Shown piece after piece: positions 45,177-56,509 of a DNA stretch of 64,000 bases. Location: the NCBI GenBank assembly GCA_012932295.1, contig JAAONU010000009.1, positions 11,759,535 through 11,823,534 on the forward strand. Reading direction: 5' to 3'. Position numbers and translations under genes: made by a program. The first letter of the stretch is position 1. Each line of letters starts with the position of its first letter. The notes under the pieces were generated by a model. That model was given only the letters and a program-made list of their open reading frames with translations. It ran no database searches and had not been told where the DNA came from. The stretch is from Cyclina sinensis. Taxonomy: Eukaryota; Mollusca; Bivalvia; Venerida; Veneridae.

Positions 45177-46990
45177 TGTTTTTAGCTCCAGTAGCCATTT
45201 TGTTCAATGGAGCAGAACCGTTTAAGCAATTTTAAGCAGGGGTATGTAAAGAACATTTCCGTGAAATTTGACGGAAAATCACCCAGCCATTCAGGAGGAG
45301 ATGTTGTTTTAATTTCGTTTCTATTGATAGCTTTTGCAGCCTTTATGTGCAATGGAGCTAAACAGTTTTAGCAATTTTAGAAAAGGGCAATATAAGGAAC
45401 ATTTCTGTCAAATTTGGTTTTAAATGGCCAAATGGTTTTGGAGGAGATATCATTTGAAGCCAAACACTGATGAAAATCTTTTTTTAGCTCTGGTGGCCAT
45501 TCTGTTCAATGCAGCAGAACCATTTTAGCAATTTTAAAAGAGAGAGCTATGTATGGAACATTTCTGTGAAATTTGGTTGAAATTCACCTAGCCATTTAAG
45601 AGATGTTGTTTGAATTTTTTTCTATTTTTAGCTTTTGCAGCCCTTATGTGCAATGGAGTGGAAACGTTTGAGCAATTTTAGAAAAGGGCTATATAAGAAA
45701 CATTTCTGTCGCATTTGGTTTAAAATGGCCAAGTGGTTTAAGAGGAGATGTCATTTGAAGCAAAATATTGACGAAAATCTATTTTTAGCTCCGGTGTCCA
45801 TTTTGTTCAATGGAGCAAAACCATTTTAGCAATTTCAAAAGAGGGCTAGGTAAGGAACATTTCTGTGAAATTTGGATGAAAATCACCCTGCTGTTCAGGA
45901 GGTGATGTTGTTTAAATTTTTTTCTATTTTTAACTTTTGCAGCCCTTATCTGCAATGGAGCGAGAGGGTTTGAGCAATTTTATAAAAAGGCAATATAAGG
46001 AACATTTCTGTCACATTTGGTTTAAAATGGCCAGGTGGTTTAGGAGAAGATGTCATTTGAGGCAAAATATTAACGAAAATCTATTTTTAGCTCTGGTGGC
46101 CATTCTGTTCAATGCAGCAGAACCATTTTAGCAATTTTAATAGAGAGAGCTATGTATGGAACATTTTTGTGAAATTTGGTGGAAATTCACCTAGCTGTTC
46201 AAGAGGAGTTGTTTTAATTTTTTTTTCTATATTTAGCTTTTGCAGCCCTTATGTGCAATGGAGCAGAACAGTTCGAGCAATTTTAGAAAAGGGCATTATA
46301 AGGAACATTTCTGTCAAATTTGGTTTAAAATGGCCAGGTGGTATAGGAGAAGATGTCATTTGAGGCAAAATATTAACGAAAATCTATTTTTAGCTCTGGT
46401 GGCCATTCTGTTTAATGCAGCAGAACCATTTTAGCAATTTTGATAGAGAGAGCTATGTATGGAACATTTCTGTGAAATTTGGTGGAAATTCACCTAGCCG
46501 TTCAAGAGGAGGAGTTGTTTTAAATTTTTTTTCTATATTTAGCTTTTGCAGCCCTTATGTGCAATGGAGCAGAACAGTTCGAGCAATTTTAGAAAAGGGC
46601 ATTATAAAGAACATTTCTGTCAAATTTGGTTTAAAATGGCCAGGTGGTAATGGAGAAGATGTCATTTGAGGCAAAATATTAACGAAAATCTATTTTTAGC
46701 TCTGGTGGCCATTCTGTTCAATGCAGCAGAACCATTTTAGCAATTTTGATAGAGAGAGCTATGTATGGAACATTTCTGTGAAATTTGGTGGAAATTCACC
46801 TAGCCGTTCAAGAGGAGGAGTTGTTTTAATTTTTTTTTTCTATATTTAGCTTTTGCAGCCCTTATGTGCAATGGAGCAGAACAGTTCGAGCAATTTTAGA
46901 AAAGGGCATTATAAGGAACATTTCTATAAAGTTTGGTTAAAAATAGCTTTGTGGTTTAGGAGGAGATGTCATTTAAAGTAAAATGTTGAT
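45175..46990 (+). repeat. Higher-order E array: 302-bp dimers
   Basis: Six dimers begin with TTTTTAGCTCYGGTGGCCAT at about 45181, 45482, 45782, 46084, 46386 and 46689, a spacing of 300-303 bp. Each dimer has two diverged halves of ~146 and ~155 bp, the second starting TTTAGCTTTTGCAGCCCTTA. Later dimers are more alike than the first, which suggests recent stepwise amplification of the dimer. Open frames of 60-85 residues here recur every 302 bp and are shadows. Confidence 0.85.
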
Positions 46991-47050
46991 GACTGACACA
47001 GGGTGATCACAATAGCTCACCCTGAGCATTTGCTCAGGTGAGCTAAAAAT

Positions 47051-47394
47051 GGACATATGACCTTATCGTTAGACACTAAGACTTAACACATGTTCGTATT
47101 GGCAGGATAATATACTTCACTGACCATGAGGAGAATAAAAACAGTAAACAAATGTCTTTGTTTATTAACTTTAATTACATGTATTGACAAAAAAACAGTT
47201 ATTATTTTTGTAAAACTATCTTATCACTTGTAACAGGATTACCAGAACAATCTGTTAAACAGAAGTCAAAACTGGAACATTGAGATCATATAGTCACTGA
47301 TTTTATATGGGTATCTGAATAGTATCTGAATAGTATCTGAATAGTCTATACAGATATCCACACACTGATTGAGGTATTCGTTGACATCCCTAAC
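47051..47394. other. Short unassigned stretch with an 11-bp triplicate
   Basis: GTATCTGAATA is repeated three times at 47311-47343. Nothing else recognised. Confidence 0.5.
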
Positions 47395-47617
47395 GGAAAT
47401 ATAGATTTCTGGAAAATTTTCAATGTGAAAAAGGAGGACAATTTTGTGAAATCAAAGGTCAGAGTTATGGAACATGAGATGTGAACAAGTCTTTTGAGTA
47501 TCAAAACATGTAGCAAGTTTAAAACAGATATTTATAGGAATTTGAGAGTATATCATCATTTTTGCAATACTTCAAGCCTATTTGTTGCATTAGCAACCAA
47601 ATTTCTCAACATAGAAA
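47395..47617 (+). mobile_element. F-family internal fragment
   Basis: Matches 16655-16870 (ATAGATTTCTGGAAAATTTTC, GAGTATCAAAACATGTA). It ends where an S element begins at 47621. Confidence 0.7.
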
Positions 47618-47620
47618 CAA

Positions 47621-48775
47621 AACAAGAGCCACAGCAAGCCGGGGCCACACTCGACTTTTTTCCTATTTCCAAAGGCAAACACATCAGAGGAAGCACATTG
47701 TGGTGAAGGGATTTCAAATGAAACATCATTTGGAAATATAATTATACATAACAAAGTTATGACCAATTTTAGCAACATTCAGAAATTTGACCTTAAAGGT
47801 CAAGGTCAAGTTCAGTTTAATCTTCTTTGGAGGTATTGTCTAAAAAGTAGTTATGTCCAAACATGAAGACACTACATCCATTAATAACAAAGATATAGCC
47901 AAGTTAAGTAATGTCAAGGTCATTTGAAGGTCACGGTAATACTTGAATTGTTCAACACGTTTGTTTTATTCTCAATGTTGTTTTGTCCCTGTATAGATCA
48001 AATCCGTCCATAAATAACAAAAGTTTAGCAAAATGCAATAATTCAAACTTGACTGTAAAGGTCAGTCAAAGGTTAAGGTCATACTTGAATAATTTAACAT
48101 GTAGGTTTTGTCATGAGCGTTGTTTTGTCCAAGTATTAATTAAAAAAGAACTAAAAATGAAGTTATGGCTAATATTAGCAAAATTCAATCATTTGACCTT
48201 GATGGTCAGGGTCATTTGAAGGTCAAGGTCACAGTTGAATGATTCAATGTGTCAGTTTTGTCATAAGTGTTGTTTTGTCCCAGTATAAATCAAATCAAAC
48301 CATAAATAACAAAAATTTGGCTATTTTAAGCAAAATTCAATAACTTGACCTTAAATGTCAAGGTCATCTAAAGGTCAAGATCATACTTACAATAAATTAA
48401 AATGTCAGTTTTGTTGTTTTATCAAAGTATAAATCAAATCCATAAATAAACAACAGTTATGACAATTTAAGCAAAAAACAATAATGGGACCTTTGAATGT
48501 CAAGGTCATTTTAGGGTAAAAGGTCATACCTGAATTATTCAACATGTAAGTTTTGTCAAAAGTGTTGTTTTGTCCAAGTATGAATCAAGTTTAACCATAA
48601 ATTACACAATTATGACCAATCTTAGAAAAATTCAATAATTTGATCTTGCTAGTCAAGGTCATTTTTAGATCAATGTCAAACTTGAATCAAAATGTTGGTT
48701 ATGTCAAAAGTATGGTTATGCCAAGTATAAATCAATTCTATAAATAATTGAGAAAGTTATGACAATTTAAGACCA
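47621..48775 (+). mobile_element. S-family element, 5' end and array, 3' end missing
   Basis: 5' AACAAGAGCCACAGCAAGCC then CACTCGACTTTTTTCC, about seven ~150 bp units with TTGACCTTGATGGTCAGGGTC and related phrases. It fades near 48775 without a hairpin. Confidence 0.8.
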
Positions 48776-50035
48776 ATTTTGCATTTAAGTCTTTTCTAGT
48801 GAAAAGTGATCAGTAACACAATGATACTAAAATAGCGAACACTAGAACATTAAAGTTCTCATATTGTTTGGATAATGAAAGAACTTGAAAGATTGTTTTC
48901 AGCTTGTTACATTCTAAAGATCATAGACCAGTGTTGATGTAAGAAGCATTTCTTAATACAATATAACCACGAGATACATTTTTCTGAAACATGCTGTGTT
49001 TTGACTGTGCACTGATTACTTTGCAAAGTGAGGCTTAAAGTTAGTGAAGATACTGTTATACTTTTCTATTGTTTGAGAATTTTAAATGTTTGAGAATCAG
49101 TCTTTAAAAAGTTTATACTTTTGCTACAAAATATAGGTTTAGTGTTTCTGTAAATAGACATTTAACAAGTTGGTTGCTTGTGTTAAATAGTCATGAATTC
49201 CGAAATACAGTTATAAACTGTCAGAGCAAAATAATGGTTGTTTTCAGTAGAAGACTGATATTTTATATAGTTTTGACAATTATTAGAAGTGACCATTACT
49301 CATTGCTTGAACATATATTGGATTCTATCTATTTGAGTTTATTCATTGTCTGTTCCTGTTGCCCATATGATTGACTACCCTTGCAGAGATAAGTTATTTT
49401 ATGTTATGTGGGAAAGTGTAAGATACAGAAAGCATCCCATTCCAGAGACACCCCTGGTTCTTTGAATGCTCAGTGTGCAGCTAATGGGACCTTGGTTTAA
49501 CATCTCATCCAAAAGACAATTAGTAATGTTAGTGGAAGAGAGGAGGATCAATCTCGCAACCCCTTCAGTCCAGTCCAGTACCAGTCCAGTGTGTTACCAC
49601 TGGACCACTGATCCAGACTGGATTGTTTCCCTTATCTTTAATAATGCGAATGGTGTAGAGAAAGAGTTAGGCACAGTTGTTTGAAGTAAATGTATGACAA
49701 ATCTGCAGGCTGAGTCTTGATGAAAAACAAAAATAGCTCTGTTCACTGTGACTTATCATTGTGAAATTTGACACTGAGTCTAATATGGAAATGCACATAT
49801 AAACTCGGCAGCATCTTGTTACAATAATGAGAAACAAGGTGTTTCTGGATAGTAATGTAATAGTCTAGCAGATACCAGGTCAACTTAGATACCACTACTT
49901 TTGAGTTTTAAGTTCTTATCATTAAAGATTTGTCTGTTACATTATTATTATGGATCACCTGTTACATTATTCTAACTGATCGATAAGACTGCTCAATATG
50001 TGGTGGCATGTTCAGTAGAGTAAAGTGATTGCAGG
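48776..50035. other. Mostly unassigned sequence
   Basis: AT-rich. At 49425-49620 a more GC-rich part (TGGGACCTTGGTTTAACATC then TCATCCAAAAGAC, CCAGTCCAGTACCAGTCCAG) looks like a dispersed repeat that also occurs in other animals, from memory only. No gene supported. Confidence 0.35.
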
Positions 50036-50134
50036 TGTAGGTATAGGAGTTAATTTAGTGGTATTAAACCTGTTTTTGGATAATAATGGTGGTGTGTAAC
50101 CTGTTGGGAAAACCATGTGATCAAAAATAAATGA
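50036..50134 (+). repeat. Dispersed repeat (copy 2)
   Basis: Matches 42480-42595 (TAGGAGTTAATTTAGTGGT, CTGTTTTTGGATAATAATGG). It is interrupted at AAATGAA by a T element. Confidence 0.6.
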
Positions 50135-50622
50135 AACTAGATCTACCACTGAATGTGATTAATACCCCCACAATACGGCCTTGACAGAAGATAGGGCAAA
50201 TATCAAGTAAGAACTAAATAAAGTTAATGATTTATTTTCAAAATGGATGCAGAGATGCACACATGGATGGACAACGTGACTCCAGTATATCCTCTTAAAC
50301 TTCATTTTGTTGGGGTATAATGACTCCAGTATACTCCCAACAATTTCCTTTTGCTGGGGTATAATGTAAGAGTTATCAAACAGACACGAAAAACAGACAC
50401 ATTTACTTTTGAACTTTGACCTCTATGTCTGACCTTGACCTTGGAGTTACAGACCTGAGTCTTGAACATGATTTTTTGTCTCAGGTAGATGAACATTTCT
50501 GCCAAGTTTTTCCTAAATCCAACCATGAATGACAGAGTTATAGATTTGTTTTGGAACAGTTTCACAAGGTGACTCTAGTATACCCCCCTCCCAAACATTG
50601 TTTTGTGGGGGAATATTGAAAA
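50135..50622 (+). mobile_element. T-family element with three successive 3' ends
   Basis: 5' AACTAGATCTACCACTGAAT, AATACCCCCAC; almost no array; first 3' end at 50283-50320 (CCAGTATATCC...GGGGTATAAT), second at 50326-50365 (CCAGTATACTCC...GGGGTATAAT) directly after it. After a ~210 bp segment a third lies at 50576-50618 (AGTATACCCCCC...GTGGGGGAATAT). Confidence 0.8.
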
Positions 50623-50767
50623 ACTACAGAACTTTTTATATATTTACCAATCCCTACATAAATTGAACATTCTCATTGGCATGGAGTGAAAACAATGTAT
50701 CAAGTGTGCAACCATGTGCTACCATATACACTCGCTTGTATGACACACTTTTTGTTCTCAAAATTTG

Positions 50768-50770
<3 letters not shown>

Positions 50771-50807
<37 letters not shown>

Positions 50808-50820
50808 ATGCGTGTGTGTA
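50771..50820 (+). repeat. (TG)n microsatellite
   Basis: About 18 uninterrupted TG dinucleotides followed by GCATGCGTGTGTGTAGGG. Confidence 0.95.
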
Positions 50821-51411
50821 GGGAAGGGTGGGGGGTGTAGAGGAGTAAGGGTGCAGCCAATTCTACCAGAAAAAGAATCTTATGGGACTTTTGCTGACCA
50901 TAATTCACCATCAGCCAGCGTAAATATTACATCAACGGTTTCAGGGCCAGTCTTGAAATCTTAAAAGCAACCAACTAATTTGCATTTGGAATCATTGCAG
51001 AAGCTGAATGAGAGGGTAGATGTGACTGGAATATACATTTAAATCATCCAATAACGATGCCTAGAATCTTCTTCATTTCATACAGTGTCCTATAAATGGG
51101 TCAATGCAAAAAGTACAGATTTCTGACCCAAAATTAGGGATGCTTCTTACATGCAAGGGAGCCTAACAAGTGGAAACAGATGGTAAGTGAAAAGAGGGCA
51201 TAATTACATCAAAGTACAAGTCAGTCAAAGTTGGCACTTGAAGGTTGCTTCTTTTTCTTCAAGGATGGGTTATTCGTACTCATACTTAGGTATTATGAGA
51301 ACAAGTACTGATTTTTCAGGTATGTATCTGTACTCAGTACTCATGCAAAATTTCTCAACTTGTACTCATACTTACTCAAGTACTGTCTCTAAAGTACTCA
51401 ATACTTATAAG

Positions 51412-52356
51412 CAGGCTTGCAGAAATCCGACAAATCGTCGGTTTTTACCAATTCAGAACATCTGGGATGGTTCGCATCTCCGAAAATCCCATTTAATCGG
51501 TCCAGAAATTCACCGTTTTCTGTTCCTAATGTAAATCCAGACAGTATAAAAATCTGCCAAAAACGATCCACAACATAAGTCCCAGACCGTCTGTGTATAT
51601 CACACCTCACTAATCCGTTGCAATGACACACTAATAAACTTGTCAGAGACCAAATGACCGTGAAAAACAAGTTTGATAATTGACAGCTTCTGTCGGTGCC
51701 TTTCGGCTAATGTTTGCAGCTAGCACTACGTCAGCCCACGTGTTCGTAGAAGTCGGCTCCTTTGAAGTCAGTTGAAAGATGAACGACCTTTACACAATTA
51801 CTTTTGAGCTGAATTAGTGGTGCTTTTTTATACTCCATACTGAAATTGAGTAACTAAGCGAGTTATTTTCGATATACACCATTTAAAAGTGTAAATTTTA
51901 TTTTTATGCAGTTACACACTGCATCAATGTGTAAACAAAACAGAAGGCGGTAGGCAATTATTTTGTATTCACAAGTCTTTTATACGTATCAAACCAGAGA
52001 ACAAATTTTTCATTCAGTGACGAGGACGAGTGACAAATTTCTACTCGTCCTGCATCCTGGAGACCTAGGAGAAAAAAAATCAACCGTACTGTGTGGTTAC
52101 TGAATTTAAAAAGGCACAGTGCTCCCCCTTACTCATGCTTCCGGTTTCATTTTGACAGTGTATTACATAGAGAATTTACTGTTGGTAAACTGTGACGTTA
52201 TTTTTGCACTCGTTCTGCAGGACGAGCGATTAGATATACTCGTCCTGACACGAGCGAATGTTTTTATTTATTTATTTATTTTTTTTTGAAGAGGGGGGGG
52301 TTGGGGGAGTAATCGTTAGGTGGATGGACCGAGCTTGAAACATTTCTGCAAGCCTG
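51412..52356. mobile_element. hAT-like element nested in the previous one (945 bp)
   Basis: Terminal inverted repeats CAGGCTTGCAGAAAT and ATTTCTGCAAGCCTG, flanked by CTTATAAG (51404-51411) and TTTATAAG (52357-52364), an 8-bp target duplication with one mismatch. The interior has CGTCCTGCATCCTGG and CTGCAGGACGAGCG, forming another internal inverted repeat around 52030-52250. No recognisable transposase. Confidence 0.8.
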
Positions 52357-52482
52357 TTTATAAGTATTTCATAAGTACTGATAAGTTTTGACAATATCAT
52401 TATATAACAGATAATTAGTTCTGGTCACCAGTTTGTGACTGTCAGTCACTGAATTATTATGTATATTTTATATATATACATA

Positions 52483-52509
52483 TTGTTGTTGTTGTTGTTT
52501 GTTGTTGTA
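52483..52509 (+). repeat. (GTT)n microsatellite
   Basis: About nine GTT/TTG units with one interruption, in the right part of the outer hAT-like element. Confidence 0.9.
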
Positions 52510-53116
52510 TATTTTATACAGATGCAACAGTCTGTAAATCTATAACAATAATGGCATCAGCTAAAATTACAAAAAATAATAACATCTTTAAACATTCATG
52601 CTTGTAATTGTAACAATTCACATAATGTACAGATTTGAAGTTCCTTTCTGTTCAACTTCATATTGAAGTAAAAAGTATTTTTGGTGAAGACTGTGGAGAG
52701 TGTGCTTGTGGTCTTTTTCAGTAAACTTTTGTAAATGCAGTATTTATGATGTACTTATAAGTATTTTAAGTACTACTAAAGTACTACTCAAGTATTGTGA
52801 AATAAATCAGTATTTGTACTCACTCAGTAAGTACCAAATCCATAAGTACTTGAGTAGTACTTGAGTACCAATTTTCAGTACTCAACCCATCCCTGTTCTT
52901 CATATATGTTTTAAGAATTATGTTAATAACTAAACTGGTTCCACAGATATTCAGCAGAAATGTGAATTTTGGGACATTTTCTAAGTGAAAAAGGGGCTTA
53001 ATTAAGTCAAAATACAACTCTGAGTTATCACACTTGACACATGGAGTTGCATTGTGATGCAACTTACAAGTTTTTTAAGTTTCAATATAATACCTAATCC
53101 TGTTTCAGAGATATTC

Positions 53117-53594
53117 AAGAAAACTAGAACTGTGTCCATAGGACACGGATGCCCCCACTATGCATAAGTGCTCATAAACAAGAGCATGTATATTCTGTAA
53201 GTAAGATTTAGGTGGGGAACAATTTTTTTCTGTAGTTGCAAATGAATTGAGGTGTTTTGTATATTATTAATGCTGTCCTTTAATTTCAAAATTAGATATT
53301 TTATACTGAAACAAGGGCTGTCGGATGGACAGCACGCTTGACTATTCTTATAAGAAGGTATAATAAAAGCCTGAAATGAAAGATTTTTCAAAGTCTTAAA
53401 AGGGGAATAACTAATAAAAATGCTAAACAGAGTTATGGGCCTTGATGGAATGACACAGTCTACGGCCGAGTTTGAACCAAATATCTGCAGTAGAAAGGGA
53501 AGAAATAGTGAAAATGAGAAGCTTGCCCTAAAACTTTAACCCCAAAGTTAACTACAGATTAAAGTATAGAAACCCCAGGTGTGTCAGGTCCCGT
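53117..53594 (+). mobile_element. Two or three element 5' ends in succession
   Basis: 53117: ACTAGAACTGTGTCCATAGG then ACACGGATGCCCCC (hairpin TGTCC/GGACA). 53184: ACAAGAGCATG. 53311: ACAAGGGCTGTCGGATGGAC then AGCACGCTTGACTATTC (hairpin GCTGTC/GACAGC). The style matches the 5' ends of the other families, but no matching 3' ends are near. The following 200 bp (ATAACTAATAAAAATGC, GGTGTGTCAGGTCCCG) are unassigned. Confidence 0.5.
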
Positions 53595-56509
53595 AAACAA
53601 GAGGGCCATGATGGCCCTGGATCGCTCACCTGAGTACTTTGGCTGTAGGTTTGCTGTTAAGCAGTATTTCATTTTTTAATTGAAAATATATATGTGCCTA
53701 CAAACCAAATATGTAAAATATCAGTGAATAAATAAAGGCTCTATGACAGAAAGTAGAAATATCTATTATAAGCTATGGTGACCTTGACCTTGACCCAGTG
53801 ACCTCAAACCCTACCCATGGGTAGAGGTCCATGCAAGGAACCAACATATTGAATATCAAAGATATTGGTCTATAAATGAAGGCTTTATGAGGTACAGTAC
53901 GTGCCAGGATGAACTCTCGTTTTCCTCGAGGTCGTCGCGGACTACCCATTCCTTAAAACGCGACCAGATCCGCCGCATTTCGAGGATCACTGCCGCGGAC
54001 ATGGTCACCAAATATCCGTGGCGGACGTCCGCTAAATGGTTCCACGAACTTTTTCACAGGTAAGAATTGACGTATCGAGCTCACAAAGTTCCCGATTACA
54101 CGCATTTCGGTGAATTTTACACTTTAAAATATCATTTAAATGTATAAAACTCTCAGTCTGATGCATTTGTATTTGTTAACGGAAGGAATGACAATTCAAA
54201 ATCGAAAGTAATTGCTTCTCGGAACAGCTGACCCTATTTTCAGAAAATAAATTGAATGGTTTTCGATTTACACGTGTTGAAACTGGTTTCCTATATTTAA
54301 AGAAAACATACAACATGTAAACCCTACTGCGACATCTCTATCGTCTATGCGCTTGACAAAATTATTGATCGATTTTGCTATACAATAACGAGCGTTTTCA
54401 ACGACAGAAGTACACATAAACCTACACAGCAAATGTATTAGAAATTTGGTTTTAATTTTACCAAATGTCACATAATTGGCAGACGTAAAATGCACAGTTT
54501 CATTACGGTCATTTCATTAAATGTTCAGCCTATCCAGGTGAGTTATGACTCTAATTATTTTCGTGCTGGTCATCAAATATTGCCGAGATATTTCGCAATG
54601 TTGAGACATCAAGGAAATCCGTTTTTTTCCTCGATGTTGGGCAGACTTTTTTTTTCCGCGTCCGCAAAATAAAGCGGAAAATGTGAGTTCCTCCTGGCGC
54701 ATACTGTACAGTAGATAAATCTATTTTTAGCCTCCGTGACCTTTAGCCTAATCTAATAATTTGAACAACCAAACAACCTTTCTGACAAACTGCCAGGATA
54801 TTTGTACTGAAACAGTAGCCTCTAGAGCCTTAACAAGATATTTCTATTTTTGGGCTCTGTGACATAGTTTTTGACCCCAGATGACCCATATTCGAACTTG
54901 ACCTAGAAATCATCGGAATAACCTTTCTGACATATTTCCAGAGTATTTGGGCTGAAAATGTTTCCTGTAGAGTGTAAACAAGGTTTTTCCAAATTTAAGC
55001 TCTGTGACCTAGTTTTTGACCCCAGATGACCCATATTCGAACTTGACCTAGAAATCATCGATACAACCTTTCTGACATATTTCCAGGATATTTGGGCTGA
55101 AAATGTTACCTCTAGAGTGTTTACAAGGTTTTTTCATATTTGGGCTCTGTGACCTAGTTTTTGAGCCCAGATGACCCATATTCGAACTTGACCTAGGAAT
55201 CATTCAAACAATCTATCTGACATATTTCCAGGATATTTGGGCTGAAAATGTTACCTCTAGAGTGTTAACAAGGTTTTTCCATATACAGGCTGTGTGACCT
55301 AGTTTTTGACCCCAGATGACCCATATTCCAACATGAGCTAGAAATCATCTAAACAAGCTTTCTGACAGTTTTCAGGAAATTTGGGCTGAAAATGTTACCT
55401 CTAGAGTGTTAACAAGGTTCTACCATATTTGGGCTGTGTGACCTAGTTTTTGACCCCACATGACCCATATTCAAACTTGAGCTAGAAATCATCAAAACAA
55501 CCTTTCTGACATATTTCCAGGATATTTGGGCTGAAAATGTTACCTCTAGAGTGATAAAAAGGTTTTTCATATTTGGGCTCTGTGACCTAGTTTTTGACCC
55601 CAGATGACCCATATTCGAACTTGGGCTAGAAATCACCCAAATAACCTTTCTGACAAATTACAAGGACATTTGGACTGAAAATGTGACCTCTAAAGTGTTA
55701 ACAAGGTTTTTCCATATTTGGGCTCTGTGACCTAGTTTTAGACCCCAGATGACCCATACTCGAACTTGACCTAGAAATCATCGAAACAACCTATCTGACA
55801 TACTTCCAGGATATTTGAGCTGAAAATGTTACCTCTAGAGTGTTAACATGGTTTTTCCATATACAGGCTGTGTTACCTAGTTTTTGACCCCACATGACCC
55901 ATATTCCAACTTGAGCTAGAAATCATCAAAACAACCTTTCTGACATATTTCCAGGATATTTGGGCTGAAAATGTTACCTCTAAAGTGTTAACAAGGTTTT
56001 TACATATTTGGGCTCTGTGACCTAGTTTTTGACCCAAGATGACCCATATTCAAACTTGAGCTAGAAATCATGGAAACAATCTTTCTGACAAATTTCCAGA
56101 TATTCGGGCTGAAAATCTTACCTCTTGGGTGTTAACAAGATTTTTCCATATACAGGCTGTGTGACAGTAGTTTTTGACCCCAGATGACCCATATTCAAAC
56201 TTGAGCTAGAAATCAACCAAACAACCTTTCTGACAAATTGCCAGGACATTTGGACTGAAACAGTAGCCTCTAGAGCCTTAACAAGATTTTTCTAATTTTA
56301 GGTCATGTGACCTAGTTTTTGACCTTAGATGACCTATAATCGAACTCGTCCAAGTAATTACTGGGACAAACATCCTGACCAAGTTTCGTGACAATTGGAG
56401 CAAAAATGTGACCAGTAGAGTGTAAACGAACTAAGTTTGAAGGAACGACAGACGACGGACATTCATCGATCCTAATAGCTCACCCTGAGCCAGCTCAGGT
56501 GAGCTAAAA
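53595..56509 (+). mobile_element. L-family element with B head and A array, hit by a DNA transposon
   Basis: 5' AAACAAGAGGGCCATGATGG, GATCGCTCACCTGAG; B head with TGACCTTGACCTTGACCCAG; split at 53894/54707 by the 812-bp transposon. Array A has about twelve units of 144-145 bp (spacing checked at 55001, 55146, 55291 and 55435). It ends with GACAGACGACGGACATTC and a hairpin at 56478-56504 (GCTCACCCTGAGC-CAGCTCAGGTGAGC) with TAAAAAA. Confidence 0.85.
53895..54706. mobile_element. 812-bp TA-flanked inverted-repeat DNA transposon (copy 2)
   Basis: Terminal inverted repeats CAGTACGTGCCAGGATGAAC and the complement of GTTCCTCCTGGCGCATACTG. Flanking TA at 53893-53894 and 54707-54708. The uninterrupted site GAGGTACAGTAGATAAATC is present in three other L elements (6412, 24790, 62938), proving TA duplication and exact ends. 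The interior matches copy 1 (4760-5576) inverted. A short frame at 54490-54672 matches copy 1's (HSFITVISLNVQ) but is truncated. No transposase, so non-autonomous. Confidence 0.9.

Larger units (their letters stand above)
43594..47050 (+). mobile_element. L-family element with dimeric E array, interrupted by D elements
   Basis: 5' AACAAGAGGGCCATGATGGC, CACTCACCTGAG to ~43797; resumes at ~45175 with E units; ends in GATGACTGACACAGGGTGAT and a hairpin at 47015-47043 (GCTCACCCTGAGCA...TGCTCAGGTGAGC) with TAAAAAT. The D cluster 43798-45174 interrupts an E unit (left GAAGCCATATATTGAA, right CTGTTTTTAGCTCCAG). Confidence 0.75.
51262..52895. mobile_element. hAT-like inverted-repeat element (outer)
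   Basis: Left end AAGGATGGGTTATTCGTACTC and right end GAGTACTGAAAATTGG..., with the reverse complement of the right end starting CAGGGATGGGTTGAGTACT. Subterminal regions are full of ACTCAAGTACT/AGTACTTGAGT motifs. TTCTTCA flanks both sides (51255-51261 and 52896-52902), compatible with an 8-bp hAT duplication with one change. No transposase. A second element is inserted inside. Confidence 0.75.

Noticed and set aside
46112..46669. Repeated plus-strand open frames of 64-84 residues (e.g. MQQNHFSNF..., MQPLCAMEQ...)
   Set aside because: They recur exactly with the 302-bp E dimer and follow the repeat, not a protein family; in other copies they are broken.
49425..49620. Possible coding exon in a more GC-rich patch
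   Set aside because: Repetitive CCAGTCCAGTACCAGTCCAG and resemblance to a dispersed repeat; no splice-bounded frame.
50686..50964. Plus-strand frame rich in Cys/Val
   Set aside because: Encoded by the TG microsatellite.
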